Assembly (NCBI GenBank): GCA_036524675.1
Contig: DATDBU010000026.1
Coordinates: 24,066 to 88,065 of the forward strand
Source of the DNA: DATDAW01 sp036524675
GTDB taxonomy: Bacteria; Verrucomicrobiota; Verrucomicrobiia; Chthoniobacterales; DASVRZ01
Direction: 5' to 3'
Length of the DNA stretch: 64,000 nt
Shown: positions 53,003-61,524 of the stretch, piece by piece
How the letters are laid out: the number at the start of each line of letters is the position of its first letter
Numbering within the stretch: position 1 is the stretch's first letter
Notes under the pieces: model-generated
The model's database searches: none
Told to the model about the DNA's origin: nothing
The model's input: only the letters and a program-made list of their open reading frames with translations
Program-made: the position numbers and the translations under genes

Positions 53003-54007
53003 TTAACTGCTTCGATCATCAGCCTCGGGGCGCGGATCGCGAGTCAGGAGGCGCTTCAACGCTACGGATGGAGGAGTGCCTTCGTAGAGGATGCTATACA
53101 TCTCGTCGATGATTGGGGTGGTGATCTTTTCCCGGCGGGCGCATTGGAAGGCGCTTTTGGTGGTGGGAACACCTTCGGCAACGGTTCGGGCGCCCGCCTG
53201 AATTACTGCCAGTGTTTCGCCGCGACCCAGCCGTTCACCGAAACGACGGTTGCGGCTGTGCCGGCTGAAACAGGTAACCATCAGATCTCCAATCCCGCTA
53301 AGACCTTGAAACGTCTCGCGCTTGCCCCCAAGCGCGACGCCGAGGCGAATCAGCTCGGTGAGGGCCCGAGTGACAAGGGCAGCTTTCGTGTTGTCACCGA
53401 GGCCGATACCGTCGGAGATGCCAGCGGCAATGGCGAAAATGTTTTTCAGAGCGCCGCCCAGTTCGATGCCATCCACGTCCTGGCTGGTGTAAGCGCGGAA
53501 ATTCGGCGAGGAAAAATGGCGTTGGAGTTCAACCGCGACGTCGTGATCGCTGGCGCCAAGGACAACGGCCGTAGGCTGCTCACGGGCGACCTCTTCGGCG
53601 TGGCTGGGGCCAGACAGGACGGCGACCGGATTGGCCGGAAAATATTCTGAAAGGATCTGCGTCATCCTTTTTCCCGAGTCGAATTCGATACCTTTGGTGC
53701 AGCTGAGCAGGACGGTGCCGTTTGAGAGGCCGATATCCGCCAGCTTCTCGGAGATGGAACGGATGGCGATGCTGGGAGTGACAATGAGTGCGAGTGGGGC
53801 TTTGGACACATCCCCCAGGTTGGAAGTGAGGGCAATATTATGCGGCAGAATTACGCCGGGTAGATAAGGAACGTTCTCCCGGGTGCTCTCCAGAGTTCTG
53901 ACAAAACCGGAATCGCGTCCCCATAGGGTGACTTCCGATCCGTTGCGGGCGAGAAGCATGGCCAACGCGGTTCCCCAACCGCCGGCACCAATTACGGCAA
54001 CTTTCAT
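53003..54007 (-). CDS. gpsA: Glycerol-3-phosphate dehydrogenase [NAD(P)+]
   Basis: 334 residues. N-terminal nucleotide-binding motif VAVIGAGGWGTALAMLLARNG. Family blocks: LWGRD, LLSCTKGIEFDSG, VLSGPSHAEEVAREQPTAVV, and the catalytic lysine region VDGIELGGALKNIFAIAAGI. A C-terminal helical domain has GLSGIGDLMVTCFSRHSRNR and EGVPTTKSAF. It makes sn-glycerol-3-phosphate from dihydroxyacetone phosphate for phospholipid synthesis. Its start overlaps plsY by four bases (54004-54007), so product supply and use are coupled. Confidence 0.96.
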   Translation of the reverse strand: MKVAVIGAGGWGTALAMLLARNGSEVTLWGRDSGFVRTLESTRENVPYLPGVILPHNIALTSNLGDVSKAPLALIVTPSIAIRSISEKLADIGLSNGTVLLSCTKGIEFDSGKRMTQILSEYFPANPVAVLSGPSHAEEVAREQPTAVVLGASDHDVAVELQRHFSSPNFRAYTSQDVDGIELGGALKNIFAIAAGISDGIGLGDNTKAALVTRALTELIRLGVALGGKRETFQGLSGIGDLMVTCFSRHSRNRRFGERLGRGETLAVIQAGARTVAEGVPTTKSAFQCARREKITTPIIDEMYSILYEGTPPSVALKRLLTRDPRPEADDRSS

Positions 54008-54642
54008 TTTACGCTGGAATCTTTGGGCTTTTTCTCAAAGCGCGACTCGGTGCCGGCAAGGAGACGCTGGATGTTCGTTTTGTGCCGCAAGACAAGCAGG
54101 GCGGCGACAATGACCGAAAATATGAAGTCGGGAAGGGATCCCCAACCAAAAGTCATGGCAATCAGTACGCAGAAGGGAAGTGCGATTCCCGTACAGATGG
54201 AGGCGAGTGAAACGTAGCGCGACACCCAAAAGACGATAAGCCAGACTGCGAGAACGGCGAGAAGGACGAGCGGATTGAAGAGGGCGAGCAGGACGCCAGC
54301 CGAAGTAGCAACACCTTTGCCGCCCTTGAAGCCGAGCCAAGGAGTGAAATTGTGACCCAGGATACAGCCGATGCCACCGAGGATACGCGCCCAATCTCCA
54401 CTGCCTTGAAAGCGAGCCGCGATCCATCCAGCAATGAGGACGGAGAAGGCGCCTTTCAAAAAATCGCCAACGAAAACGAAATAGCCGGGTCCCTTACCGA
54501 GCGTTCGCAGGACGTTGGTGGCCCCGATATTCCCGCTGCCATGTTGCCGGATGTCGATACCGCGCGATTTCGCGACGAGATAGCCGGTGGGTACGGAGCC
54601 GAGGAGAAATCCGGCAAGGAGGGCTAACAGAAGGGGAATCAT
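54004..54642 (-). CDS. plsY: Acyl-phosphate:glycerol-3-phosphate acyltransferase
   Basis: 212 residues from ATG 54642 with about five membrane helices. PlsY motifs: GSVPTGYLVAKSRGIDIRQHGSGN followed by IGATNVLRTLGKGPG, LGHNFTPWLGFKGGKGVATS, and a final LRHKTNIQRLLAGTE. It transfers an acyl group from acyl-phosphate to glycerol-3-phosphate in the inner membrane, the first step of phospholipid synthesis. Longer frames upstream (to 54720) look like an artefact of the repeat-rich leader. Coupled to gpsA. Confidence 0.95.
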   Translation of the reverse strand: MIPLLLALLAGFLLGSVPTGYLVAKSRGIDIRQHGSGNIGATNVLRTLGKGPGYFVFVGDFLKGAFSVLIAGWIAARFQGSGDWARILGGIGCILGHNFTPWLGFKGGKGVATSAGVLLALFNPLVLLAVLAVWLIVFWVSRYVSLASICTGIALPFCVLIAMTFGWGSLPDFIFSVIVAALLVLRHKTNIQRLLAGTESRFEKKPKDSSVK

Positions 54643-55111
54643 AACGCTGAAAAAATTTGAACAGAAGGAAGCAATGGAAGCGAAGAAAAGAGCTACAAGC
54701 AGTAATTGGGAACGAAACACGTGTAGCCGTTGAGAGCGGCTTTGTTAAGTGTAGCGCTATGAACTTCGATTACGCCCGCTTTTTTGGCGCTGAAAGGACA
54801 TCTTGGCGGCGAATTGACTGTGAAAGGGACCGTGTGAAGTGCGCACATTCCTCGCGAGTCTGGCCGACGAGCGACAAGACGAATTGAGCACCGATTTTTC
54901 CACCGTGCCGCTTGAGGCATTTCGTGCGGTGATCGCCGTCGCTACGGGATCTGCTCCGGATGAGCGAAATTCCGACCTTCCATCTTTTTTCAACTTCCGC
55001 ATGTGAATGGTTAGTGAGTAACCTCCGGCAAAATTATGGCGCTGTTCGGACAAATACCGACTCGGCATTCGAGCGTCTCGGATTGAAGCGGACCAAGCTG
55101 TCTTTTTTAAA
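54643..55111. other. Gene-poor stretch with a GAACAGAAGG repeat half-copy
   Basis: Starts with TTTGAACAGAAGGAAGCAA at 54656-54674, the left arm of the hairpin family at 18.5 and 62.4 kb; a matching right arm was not found. A coding-like fragment at 54839-55006 (GTG start, RTFLASLADERQDELSTDF) has 55 codons but no recognised family. Nothing else is supported. Confidence 0.45.
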
Positions 55112-56086
55112 ATGAACGACATCTCTCCCCGTGAACAGGAAAACCTGCTGGCTGCGTTGATTGGCGACGGACGTTCGTTGCTTTCACTCACGGGACTGGC
55201 ATTGATCGCATCCGGAGCGTTCGCGTTGTTTCTCTCGGCTACCGGCTCCTTTTTACCGCATGATGTCGATTTTCTCGGAATGCAGCCACGGCAACTTTGC
55301 GGATTCAACCAATGCCGCATCGTGCATTTCATGTTCCACGATCGTGTCGCGTTCGGAGGCGTGCTCATCGCCATCGGAATATTTTACCTGTGGCTCGCGC
55401 AATTCCCGCTGAAACACGGTGAAGAATGGTCCTGGTGGGTGTTCTTCATTTCTGGCGCGATGGGATTCGCGAGTTTCTTGAGCTATCTCGGCTATGGCTA
55501 TCTGGACACCTGGCACGGCGTGGCGACGCTGGTGTTGCTGCCGTGTTTCGTGCTCGGCATGTGGAAGACACACGCGCTGTTGCCATTACCACGACTGGGT
55601 TTGCGCTCGTTGTTCGGACCGGTCACGCCGCTGGTTTGGAACCGTTGGAAAAATCGCGCCGGTTTCGCGCGCATGTGCCTGTTGTTTGCCGGTTGCGGAA
55701 TGGCCGCGGCCGGTTCCGTGATCATGTTTGTCGGAATGTCGTCCGTGTTCGTTCCACAGGATTTGCAATATCTGGGTGTAAAATCCGCGCAACTTGCCGC
55801 CATCAACCCACATCTCGTCCCGCTGATCGCTCACGACCGGGCCGGCTTTGGCGGCGGACTGCTTTCCTGCGGCTTGATGGTCGTTTGCATTGCCTGGAAG
55901 GCGCCCATAACGCCGGCCCTTTGGCAAACGCTGCTGATCGCGGGCACGACCGGTTTCGGTTGCGCCATTGGCGTGCATTTTTTAATCGGCTACACCGATT
56001 TCACGCACATAACGCCCGCATTCATCGGCGCGCTGATTTTCGTGTTTGGCATTATTTGTGCAAAGCCCGCCGCGGCATTCAACTGA
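55112..56086 (+). CDS. Polytopic membrane protein with internal duplication
   Basis: 324 residues with about eight membrane helices. Two halves of the protein repeat the same pattern: FLPHDVDFLGMQPRQL...HDRVAFGGVLIAIG near residue 50-90, and FVPQDLQYLGVKSAQL...HDRAGFGGGLLSCG near 210-260. Each has a hydrophobic hairpin before and after, so the protein probably arose by tandem duplication. The conserved HDR-FGG motif next to a membrane helix could be a functional site. The family is not recognised. The + strand gene stands alone between plsY and polX. Confidence 0.75.
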   Translation: MNDISPREQENLLAALIGDGRSLLSLTGLALIASGAFALFLSATGSFLPHDVDFLGMQPRQLCGFNQCRIVHFMFHDRVAFGGVLIAIGIFYLWLAQFPLKHGEEWSWWVFFISGAMGFASFLSYLGYGYLDTWHGVATLVLLPCFVLGMWKTHALLPLPRLGLRSLFGPVTPLVWNRWKNRAGFARMCLLFAGCGMAAAGSVIMFVGMSSVFVPQDLQYLGVKSAQLAAINPHLVPLIAHDRAGFGGGLLSCGLMVVCIAWKAPITPALWQTLLIAGTTGFGCAIGVHFLIGYTDFTHITPAFIGALIFVFGIICAKPAAAFN

Positions 56087-56099
56087 GCGATCGACTTAG

Positions 56100-57866
56100 C
56101 TACCGGCTGCGTTTCGCCTTCAAAGCGGTCTCGATTTTGCCTAGTGGCAGCGTATTTACGACGTCACCGCGTTCCAGCCAGCCTTTGCGGGCTTGGGCGA
56201 CGCCGAACCATAAATCTTGCAATCCGTGGGTCGAATGAGCGTCGGGGTTGATGGAACATTTGACGCCTTTTTCCTTTGCGAGATGCCACCAGCGCCAGTC
56301 CATGTCGAGGCGCCAAGGGCTGGCGTTGAGTTCGATGATGGTGCCGGTCGCGGCGGCGGCCTCGATGACCGCGGGGATATTGACGGGATAAGGTTCGCGC
56401 TGAAGCAACAGGCGGCCGGTCATGTGGCCGAGCATCGTGACGTTGGGATTTTCCAGGACTCGAATGAGGCGCTTGGTCATTTCAGCTTCGTTCGGCGTGT
56501 ACAGCGCGTGCACTGAGGCGACGACGTAGTCGAGTTGCGCGAGGATTTCGTCGGAAAAATCGAGCGAGCCGTCTTTCAAAATGTCGCATTCGGTTCCTGA
56601 AAATAGCCGGAAATGACCCTCGAAAGTCGCATTCAGATTCTCTATTTCAGCGACTTGCGCCAAAAGATGCTTTTCGTCGAGCCCATGCGCCTGAAATGCG
56701 CTCTTTGAATGATCCGCGATACCCAGGTATTCGAGACCAAGTTCGCGGGCAGCCTCGGCCATGTCGGCGAGCGAATTGCGCCCATCACTGGCCGTGGTGT
56801 GATTGTGAAATGTGCCCCGAAGGTTTTCGAGCTCAATAAGCTTGGGTAACGTGCCGCTTTCGGCAGCTTGAACTTCGCCACGCCCCTCGCGGATCTCCGG
56901 TTCGATGTAGTCAAGGCCAAGCGCTTGGTAGAGATCGCGCTCCGTGAAGATCTTCGGAATATTTTCGTCAATCGATGTCTGCGTGCCGCGTCCGGTGGCA
57001 CGGGATTCGACGGGCCCAAGGCGGTACTCATTGAGGGTCCAGCCGCGTTCGAGCGCGCGTCCACGCAGAATGACGTTGTGCTCTTTGCTGCCCGTGAAAT
57101 AAGCGATAGCGAAAGGATACTCCTCGTTCGTGACGACCCGGAGATCGCATTGCATGCCATTTTTGAGAACGACACTGGCCTTGGTGGGACCTTTCGCATT
57201 GACCGTTTCCACACCTGGCAGCGTGGTAAAATATTCGATGATGGCTTCGGCGTTGCGTCCGGCGACGATCATATCGAGATCGTGAACGATCTCTTTTCGG
57301 CGCCGGTAGCTGCCTGCCACGCTGGCCTGGGTGACGTCAGGAAGTGAGCGGAGTTCTTCTAAAATCGACTCGGCGAGCGGTGCAGCTTCACCGAGACGAA
57401 AGTAACCGGAATGTTTTCGCCGCTGCTCGATGGCGGCAATGAGGTTCGTAGCGGTTTTTTCGCCAAAACCGGCGAGGCCGGCGATGCGACCGTCGTGGGC
57501 GGCTTTTTCGAGCTCTACAATCGTGGCGACGCCGAGTTTGTCGTAAACGGCCTTTATTTTTTTCGGACCGAGGCCAGGGATTCCGAAGAGTTCGAAGATG
57601 GATTCCGGGAATTCGGCACGCAGATTTTCGTAATAAGCAAGTTTACCGGTGGTTGCGAGTTCGGTCAGCTTCAGTCCGATGGCTTTACCGATGCCCTCGA
57701 TGCCTTCCAGGCGTTCTTCGCGAGCTGCGGCCAGGATATCGCCGGAATAGACTTCGACAGCCCGCGCCGCGTTTGTATACGCGCGGCTCTTAAAGGGATT
57801 TTCGCCTTTGATATCGAGCAGCAGCGCGATGTTCTCCAGAATCTCAACAATGTCGTCGCGAGTCAT
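56100..57866 (-). CDS. polX: DNA polymerase/3'-5' exonuclease PolX
   Basis: 588 residues. N-terminal helix-hairpin-helix region (EGIEGIGKAIGLKLTELA, FGIPGLGPKKIKAVYDKLG), then the family X polymerase palm with GSYRRRKEIVHDLDMIVAG. The C-terminal PHP exonuclease domain has GTFHNHTTASDGRNSLADMA, LGIADHSKSAF, VVASVHALYTP, and PDAHSTHGLQDLWFGV near its end. PolX fills gaps in base excision repair and proof-reads through the PHP domain. Length matches bacterial PolX (about 570). Confidence 0.95.
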   Translation of the reverse strand: MTRDDIVEILENIALLLDIKGENPFKSRAYTNAARAVEVYSGDILAAAREERLEGIEGIGKAIGLKLTELATTGKLAYYENLRAEFPESIFELFGIPGLGPKKIKAVYDKLGVATIVELEKAAHDGRIAGLAGFGEKTATNLIAAIEQRRKHSGYFRLGEAAPLAESILEELRSLPDVTQASVAGSYRRRKEIVHDLDMIVAGRNAEAIIEYFTTLPGVETVNAKGPTKASVVLKNGMQCDLRVVTNEEYPFAIAYFTGSKEHNVILRGRALERGWTLNEYRLGPVESRATGRGTQTSIDENIPKIFTERDLYQALGLDYIEPEIREGRGEVQAAESGTLPKLIELENLRGTFHNHTTASDGRNSLADMAEAARELGLEYLGIADHSKSAFQAHGLDEKHLLAQVAEIENLNATFEGHFRLFSGTECDILKDGSLDFSDEILAQLDYVVASVHALYTPNEAEMTKRLIRVLENPNVTMLGHMTGRLLLQREPYPVNIPAVIEAAAATGTIIELNASPWRLDMDWRWWHLAKEKGVKCSINPDAHSTHGLQDLWFGVAQARKGWLERGDVVNTLPLGKIETALKAKRSR

Positions 57867-57876
57867 AGGGTAAGGT

Positions 57877-57939
57877 GAATGACGAATGGCGAATGATGAA
57901 TGTCTAGTTCGATGCGCGACAGCTTTTCATTCGTCATTC
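57877..57939. repeat. GAATGACGAATG hairpin overlapping a gene end
   Basis: Perfect 12-bp arms GAATGACGAATG (57877-57888) and CATTCGTCATTC (57928-57939). The right arm contains the stop codon (57934-57936) and last codons of the DUF192 gene, a second case in this window of a hairpin forming a gene end. Confidence 0.65.
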
Positions 57940-58554
57940 GTTATTTCTGGAAGGAAATCCTGGCAGCCCTTTTACCTGTGTGCCGAGCGGTATTTTGTGA
58001 GTGAAAAACCAGCCAAGATTCATTTCAAGCGCGTAGGCGATATTGTCGTTCCTGGAAACAATCTGGGTTTCATCCATGGGTTTTGCGGGATGAATTTCCA
58101 AAATCACTCCGGCGTCGTCCAGATAAGCGATATCGAGGGGGATCTTCGTTTCATGCATCCAGAAACTGGCTTGGCGGAGCTCTGGGAAAACAAAAATCAT
58201 CCCGTGGTTTTCTGGCATGGACGACCGGTACATAAGGCCGATTTGTGTCGTGGAGGGTGTGTCTGCGATTTCGGCTGTGACTTTTTCCGAGCCGATGTGG
58301 AGCGTTGTCGTTTTAAGCTGGAACGCAGATTGCGGCGGTTCCTCTCTGCAGCCTGCAAACAAAAGCGCCAGGCACAGAAACAAAGGCGCGAGCCGACAAA
58401 GCGCTCCGCTGGAGAATTTCGGGGAGCGCGGGCTGCTGGCGGGCACTATTTGGCGGCTTGCCAAACGGCAAGGGCGCCGGCTTTCAAAGATCGTCTCAAA
58501 GTTTTGTGACGTGGAAGCATCGTTCATTGGTTCCTTATCCCCAAAACCATTCAT
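57934..58554 (-). CDS. DUF192 lipoprotein
   Basis: 206 residues from ATG 58554, which overlaps the folD stop (ATGA 58551-58554). The DUF192 domain covers the last 140 residues: TTLHIGSEKVTAEIADTPST, GLMYRSSMPENHGMIFVF, SFWMHETKIPLDIAYLDDAG, and YALEMNLGWFF. A hydrophobic stretch ending LCLALLFAGC is a lipobox, so the protein is likely a lipoprotein. The 50 residues before it are long and Arg/Pro-rich for a signal peptide; ATG 58527 or a further start is possible. Function of DUF192 is unknown. The 3' end lies in a hairpin repeat. Confidence 0.8.
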   Translation of the reverse strand: MNGFGDKEPMNDASTSQNFETIFESRRPCRLASRQIVPASSPRSPKFSSGALCRLAPLFLCLALLFAGCREEPPQSAFQLKTTTLHIGSEKVTAEIADTPSTTQIGLMYRSSMPENHGMIFVFPELRQASFWMHETKIPLDIAYLDDAGVILEIHPAKPMDETQIVSRNDNIAYALEMNLGWFFTHKIPLGTQVKGLPGFPSRNNE

Positions 58555-59432
58555 GCCAGGGTCCGTCTCGCTGACTGAATGGTATTTTCGATGAGCATTG
58601 CGATGGTCATCGGACCGACGCCGCCAGGTACGGGCGTGATGGCACGACATTTCGGGGCCACGTCATCAAAGGCTACGTCGCCGACGATCTTATAGCCCTT
58701 TTCAGATTCGGGCACGTCCACACGATTGATACCCACGTCGATAACAACGGCCCCTTCGCGGACGTGCTCCGCACGGACAAAGTTGGGGCGCCCGATCGCT
58801 GCGATCAGGATGTCCGCCGAGCGCGTGATTTCCGGCAGATTCTTTGTGCGCGAATGCGCGACCGTGACAGTCGCGTCTCCACCGGGGCCTTTCTGCATGA
58901 GCAACAATGCAAGGGGCATGCCTACGATCATGCTGCGGCCTAGCACAACCACATGCGCGCCTGCCGTTTCGATTCCTGACTCGATGAGGAGCTTTTGACA
59001 GCCCAGCGGCGTGCATGGAACAAAACCGTCACCAGTCCCCAGAACCAGTTTCGCGACATTCACCGGATGAAACCCATCCACATCTTTCGCCGGGTCGATG
59101 GTGTTCACGACGGCCGCTTCGTCGATATGGGCCGGGGGCGGTGATTGGACGAGGATGCCATGAATAGCGGGATCGGCATTCAACGTTTGGACCAAGGCAA
59201 CGAGCTCGGTTTGCGTCGTGGAAGCCGGCAACTCGAATTTCAATGAATGCAGACCAAGCGCCTGGCACATTTTGTCTTTCGAGCGCACGTAGGCACGCGA
59301 CGCCGGATCGTCACCTACGAGCACGACTGCCAAGCCTGGTGTAACACCACGTTCTTTCAATTCCGCTACTGCTTGGCGGGACGACTCCTGAATTTTGGCC
59401 GCGATGACCTTTCCGTCGATAAGATGAGACAT
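58551..59432 (-). CDS. folD: Methylenetetrahydrofolate dehydrogenase/cyclohydrolase
   Basis: 293 residues, the usual FolD length. Seen: LAVVLVGDDPASRAYVRSKD, with the catalytic lysine near KDKMCQ, then GILVQSPPPAHID, DPAKDVDGFHPVNVAKL, VVLGRSMIVGMPLALLLM, TVAHSRTKNLPEITRSADI, VVIDVGINRV and TPVPGGVGPMTIAML. The bifunctional cytosolic enzyme interconverts methylene- and formyl-tetrahydrofolate for purine and methionine supply. Starts three bases from a hairpin repeat (59435-59584). Confidence 0.96.
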   Translation of the reverse strand: MSHLIDGKVIAAKIQESSRQAVAELKERGVTPGLAVVLVGDDPASRAYVRSKDKMCQALGLHSLKFELPASTTQTELVALVQTLNADPAIHGILVQSPPPAHIDEAAVVNTIDPAKDVDGFHPVNVAKLVLGTGDGFVPCTPLGCQKLLIESGIETAGAHVVVLGRSMIVGMPLALLLMQKGPGGDATVTVAHSRTKNLPEITRSADILIAAIGRPNFVRAEHVREGAVVIDVGINRVDVPESEKGYKIVGDVAFDDVAPKCRAITPVPGGVGPMTIAMLIENTIQSARRTLA

Positions 59433-59434
59433 CC

Positions 59435-59584
59435 GAGTTGTAAGTCTTAAGTTTGTAAGCTGTAACGTGATGCGACAATCACGCGAGAGCCGGTTTCTGT
59501 CTTACAACTGAGTGAAGCGAGATGGCTGCTCTAATTTTTCTTAATTTCAAAGCAGCAAACTGAAGACTTACAAACCTAAAACTC
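59435..59584. repeat. TAAGTCTTAAG-type inverted repeat, copy 2
   Basis: Left end GAGTTGTAAGTCTTAAG-TTTGTAAGC (59435-59461) and right end GCAAACTGAAGACTTACAAAC...AACTC (to 59584) are imperfect inverted copies of each other and of the element at 3616-3706. It starts two bases before (upstream of) the folD start codon, so it covers the folD leader. Confidence 0.65.
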
Positions 59585-59598
59585 GTGCGTCTGTACGC

Positions 59599-59638
59599 AA
59601 AAAATCCCGCCGGAATTTCGAGGGCCGGCGGGATTTTT
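59599..59638. terminator. Bidirectional terminator after rpsU
   Basis: Stem ATCCCGCCGG/CCGGCGGGAT flanked by A6 on the left and T5 on the right, the classic symmetrical form. It lies 78 bases past the rpsU stop on the - strand and separates rpsU from folD. Confidence 0.85.
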
Positions 59639-59716
59639 CGATTTGGAAGGAAGGTCTTGTTTTCCTGGGATGGACGTTTCGGTGAGGAACAGGAAAATGA
59701 AAACCGGGAAAGTGTA

Positions 59717-59914
59717 TTAGGCTGGGTTAAAGCGGAATTTCAGCTTCGCACGCTTGGCGTTCGATTTGGCTTTGCGTCGGGTCTTTTGGGTCGGAGTTTC
59801 AAATGCGCGGAGGCGGCGGACTTCTTCCATAATCCCTTCGGCATCGAGTTTGCTTTTCAAGCGTTTAAGGGCTCGATCGATGGGCTCACCTTTGCGGACA
59901 ATAACCTCTGGCAT
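59717..59914 (-). CDS. rpsU: 30S ribosomal protein S21
   Basis: 65 residues from ATG 59914, preceded by TAGGAGAAAAC, a good Shine-Dalgarno sequence. S21 pattern: PEVIVRKGEPIDRALKRLKS, followed by RRLRAFETPTQKTRRKAKSN and a basic end. S21 helps 30S subunits start translation. The upstream longer frame is non-coding. Closed by the terminator at 59599-59638. Confidence 0.95.
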   Translation of the reverse strand: MPEVIVRKGEPIDRALKRLKSKLDAEGIMEEVRRLRAFETPTQKTRRKAKSNAKRAKLKFRFNPA

Positions 59915-60003
59915 GTTTTCTCCTAAAATTCGTGTTTTGCTAAAAAATTCTCTGAAATGGGTTGCCAGCTTAATGCCGCCCCAAGTTGGCGTCAATCGAA
60001 GGT

Positions 60004-61398
60004 TTAATCTTTTTTGAGGAAGAAATGGCGGTACCAATCGCTTTGAAACAGCTCCTCTGGATCATGTCGCCTTTTTAGCGCCAAAAACTGTTCGAACTGC
60101 GGATAACAGATGTCGACCTGTTCGCGCGTCGCCCAGCGATGATAGGTGAGGAAAAAACTTCCGCTTCGCTTGATGGCGAGATCGATAAGGTTGCGAAACG
60201 CTTTTGCAGCAGCGGTTTTTCCTGAATCCGAAGGCTCGACAAGGAGGTTGAAGATGACACAGGCAAACGATTCCCTTGCCCATGCGAGAAAAGTTTCCGT
60301 GTCCTTTTCGATGAGGCGAATCGTGCCGTAAATGACTGTCGCGCCGGACGAACGAAGCGATTCAGCGGCGTCTGCAAGAAATGCCGCGAGAGATTCTCGC
60401 GGAACGTAAAGCTCGGATATCATCAGAGTCGAGGGCGCTTGCGTGCCTCCGAGTTCGTGAATTTTTGCCGCGTAATCGGGCAGATACGGACCGAGCTGAT
60501 GCGTGTCCGACCAATAAATCTGGCCTTTCGTGGACAAATACCAAGCCGAGTAATCGTCGAAGACTCTCTTCCGATCAGTATGGGCGAGGTAAAGCAGTCT
60601 CAGCCAGTCGTCTGGTTGGAGCTGGCGTTGTGTCTGGTTCGGAGCTGGGCGGTCCGTCGGGCGATAGCAGGAAAGAATGCCGTGTTGCAGGAAGTCCGCA
60701 GAATTTTCGTCAATGGAAAACTGGAAATCACCGTATGTGCAGCCTTCTGCGATGCGCCGATTGAAGCGGTCGATGAGGTTGGCTGCCGGGACGATCTCGA
60801 CGAGACGCTCGAGGCGGTGCTGCGGGACGAGACGGAGCGTGATGTCCGTAACAATGCCGAAAAGTCCGTAACCACCGATGGCGAGTCGGAAAAGGTCCGC
60901 ATTCTCGGTGCGTGAACAGGAGACGGGTACGCCATCCGCTTTTAACAGTGTAAACGCTTCGACGTCGGTCACCAACGGGCCGAATACAAGGCCGCGTCCA
61001 TGTGCGTTTGCAGAAAGACCTCCACCAAGTGTGAAATTGTCAGCGCCGGTTTGTTTCTGACGGATGGACCATTTCGGCAGGTTTTTCCGGATGGCTGCGA
61101 CCAAATCCGGCCATTGAATGCCTGCCTCCACACGAATTAAGCCGCGTTCGCTGTCGAAATTCAGAACTCGCGTCAGCCTTCGCGTATCAATGAGAACGCC
61201 GTTGCTCAAAAATTGCTGTCCACCCATCGCGTGCCGGCAACCGGAGACTGACAAAAATTCGCCGCGACTGCTGCAAGCGCGAACGATTCCGAAGAGTTCG
61301 TCGGCGGTCTCGGGGATTTCCACGCGATTGACAATCGTTGGGTTCAATCCGGAATGGACGTCGTTGACCTGCACCTGCACTTGTGACGGCTTGTTCAT
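60004..61398 (-). CDS. FAD-linked oxidase (FAD-binding_4 family)
   Basis: 464 residues. FAD-binding (PP-loop) domain: FLSVSGCRHAMGGQQFLSNG, GADNFTLGGGLSANAHGRGL, and AIGGYGLFGIVTDITLRLV. The His in SANAHGRG is at a position where some relatives bind FAD covalently; here that is inferred only. The C-terminal part (to DPEELFQSDWYRHFF) is typical of sugar or lactone oxidases such as gulonolactone/arabinono-lactone oxidase. The substrate is unknown. No signal peptide is seen. The methyltransferase gene upstream runs in the same direction with a gap of 126 bases. Confidence 0.85.
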   Translation of the reverse strand: MNKPSQVQVQVNDVHSGLNPTIVNRVEIPETADELFGIVRACSSRGEFLSVSGCRHAMGGQQFLSNGVLIDTRRLTRVLNFDSERGLIRVEAGIQWPDLVAAIRKNLPKWSIRQKQTGADNFTLGGGLSANAHGRGLVFGPLVTDVEAFTLLKADGVPVSCSRTENADLFRLAIGGYGLFGIVTDITLRLVPQHRLERLVEIVPAANLIDRFNRRIAEGCTYGDFQFSIDENSADFLQHGILSCYRPTDRPAPNQTQRQLQPDDWLRLLYLAHTDRKRVFDDYSAWYLSTKGQIYWSDTHQLGPYLPDYAAKIHELGGTQAPSTLMISELYVPRESLAAFLADAAESLRSSGATVIYGTIRLIEKDTETFLAWARESFACVIFNLLVEPSDSGKTAAAKAFRNLIDLAIKRSGSFFLTYHRWATREQVDICYPQFEQFLALKRRHDPEELFQSDWYRHFFLKKD

Positions 61399-61524
61399 CC
61401 TTGGGACGGCGGATAAAATTGACTAACCAAACGAATGCCGAAAGACAACGCAAAAGGCGATAGCGCCGCCACTCGTTCGCGCGGGCACACTTCGGTCTCT
61501 TCGACAATAGTATTTTGCTTGGCG

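Noticed and set aside
54839..55006. 55-codon GTG-start gene
   Set aside because: The peptide looks protein-like, but no family or ribosome-binding site was found, so it is only noted in the gap entry.
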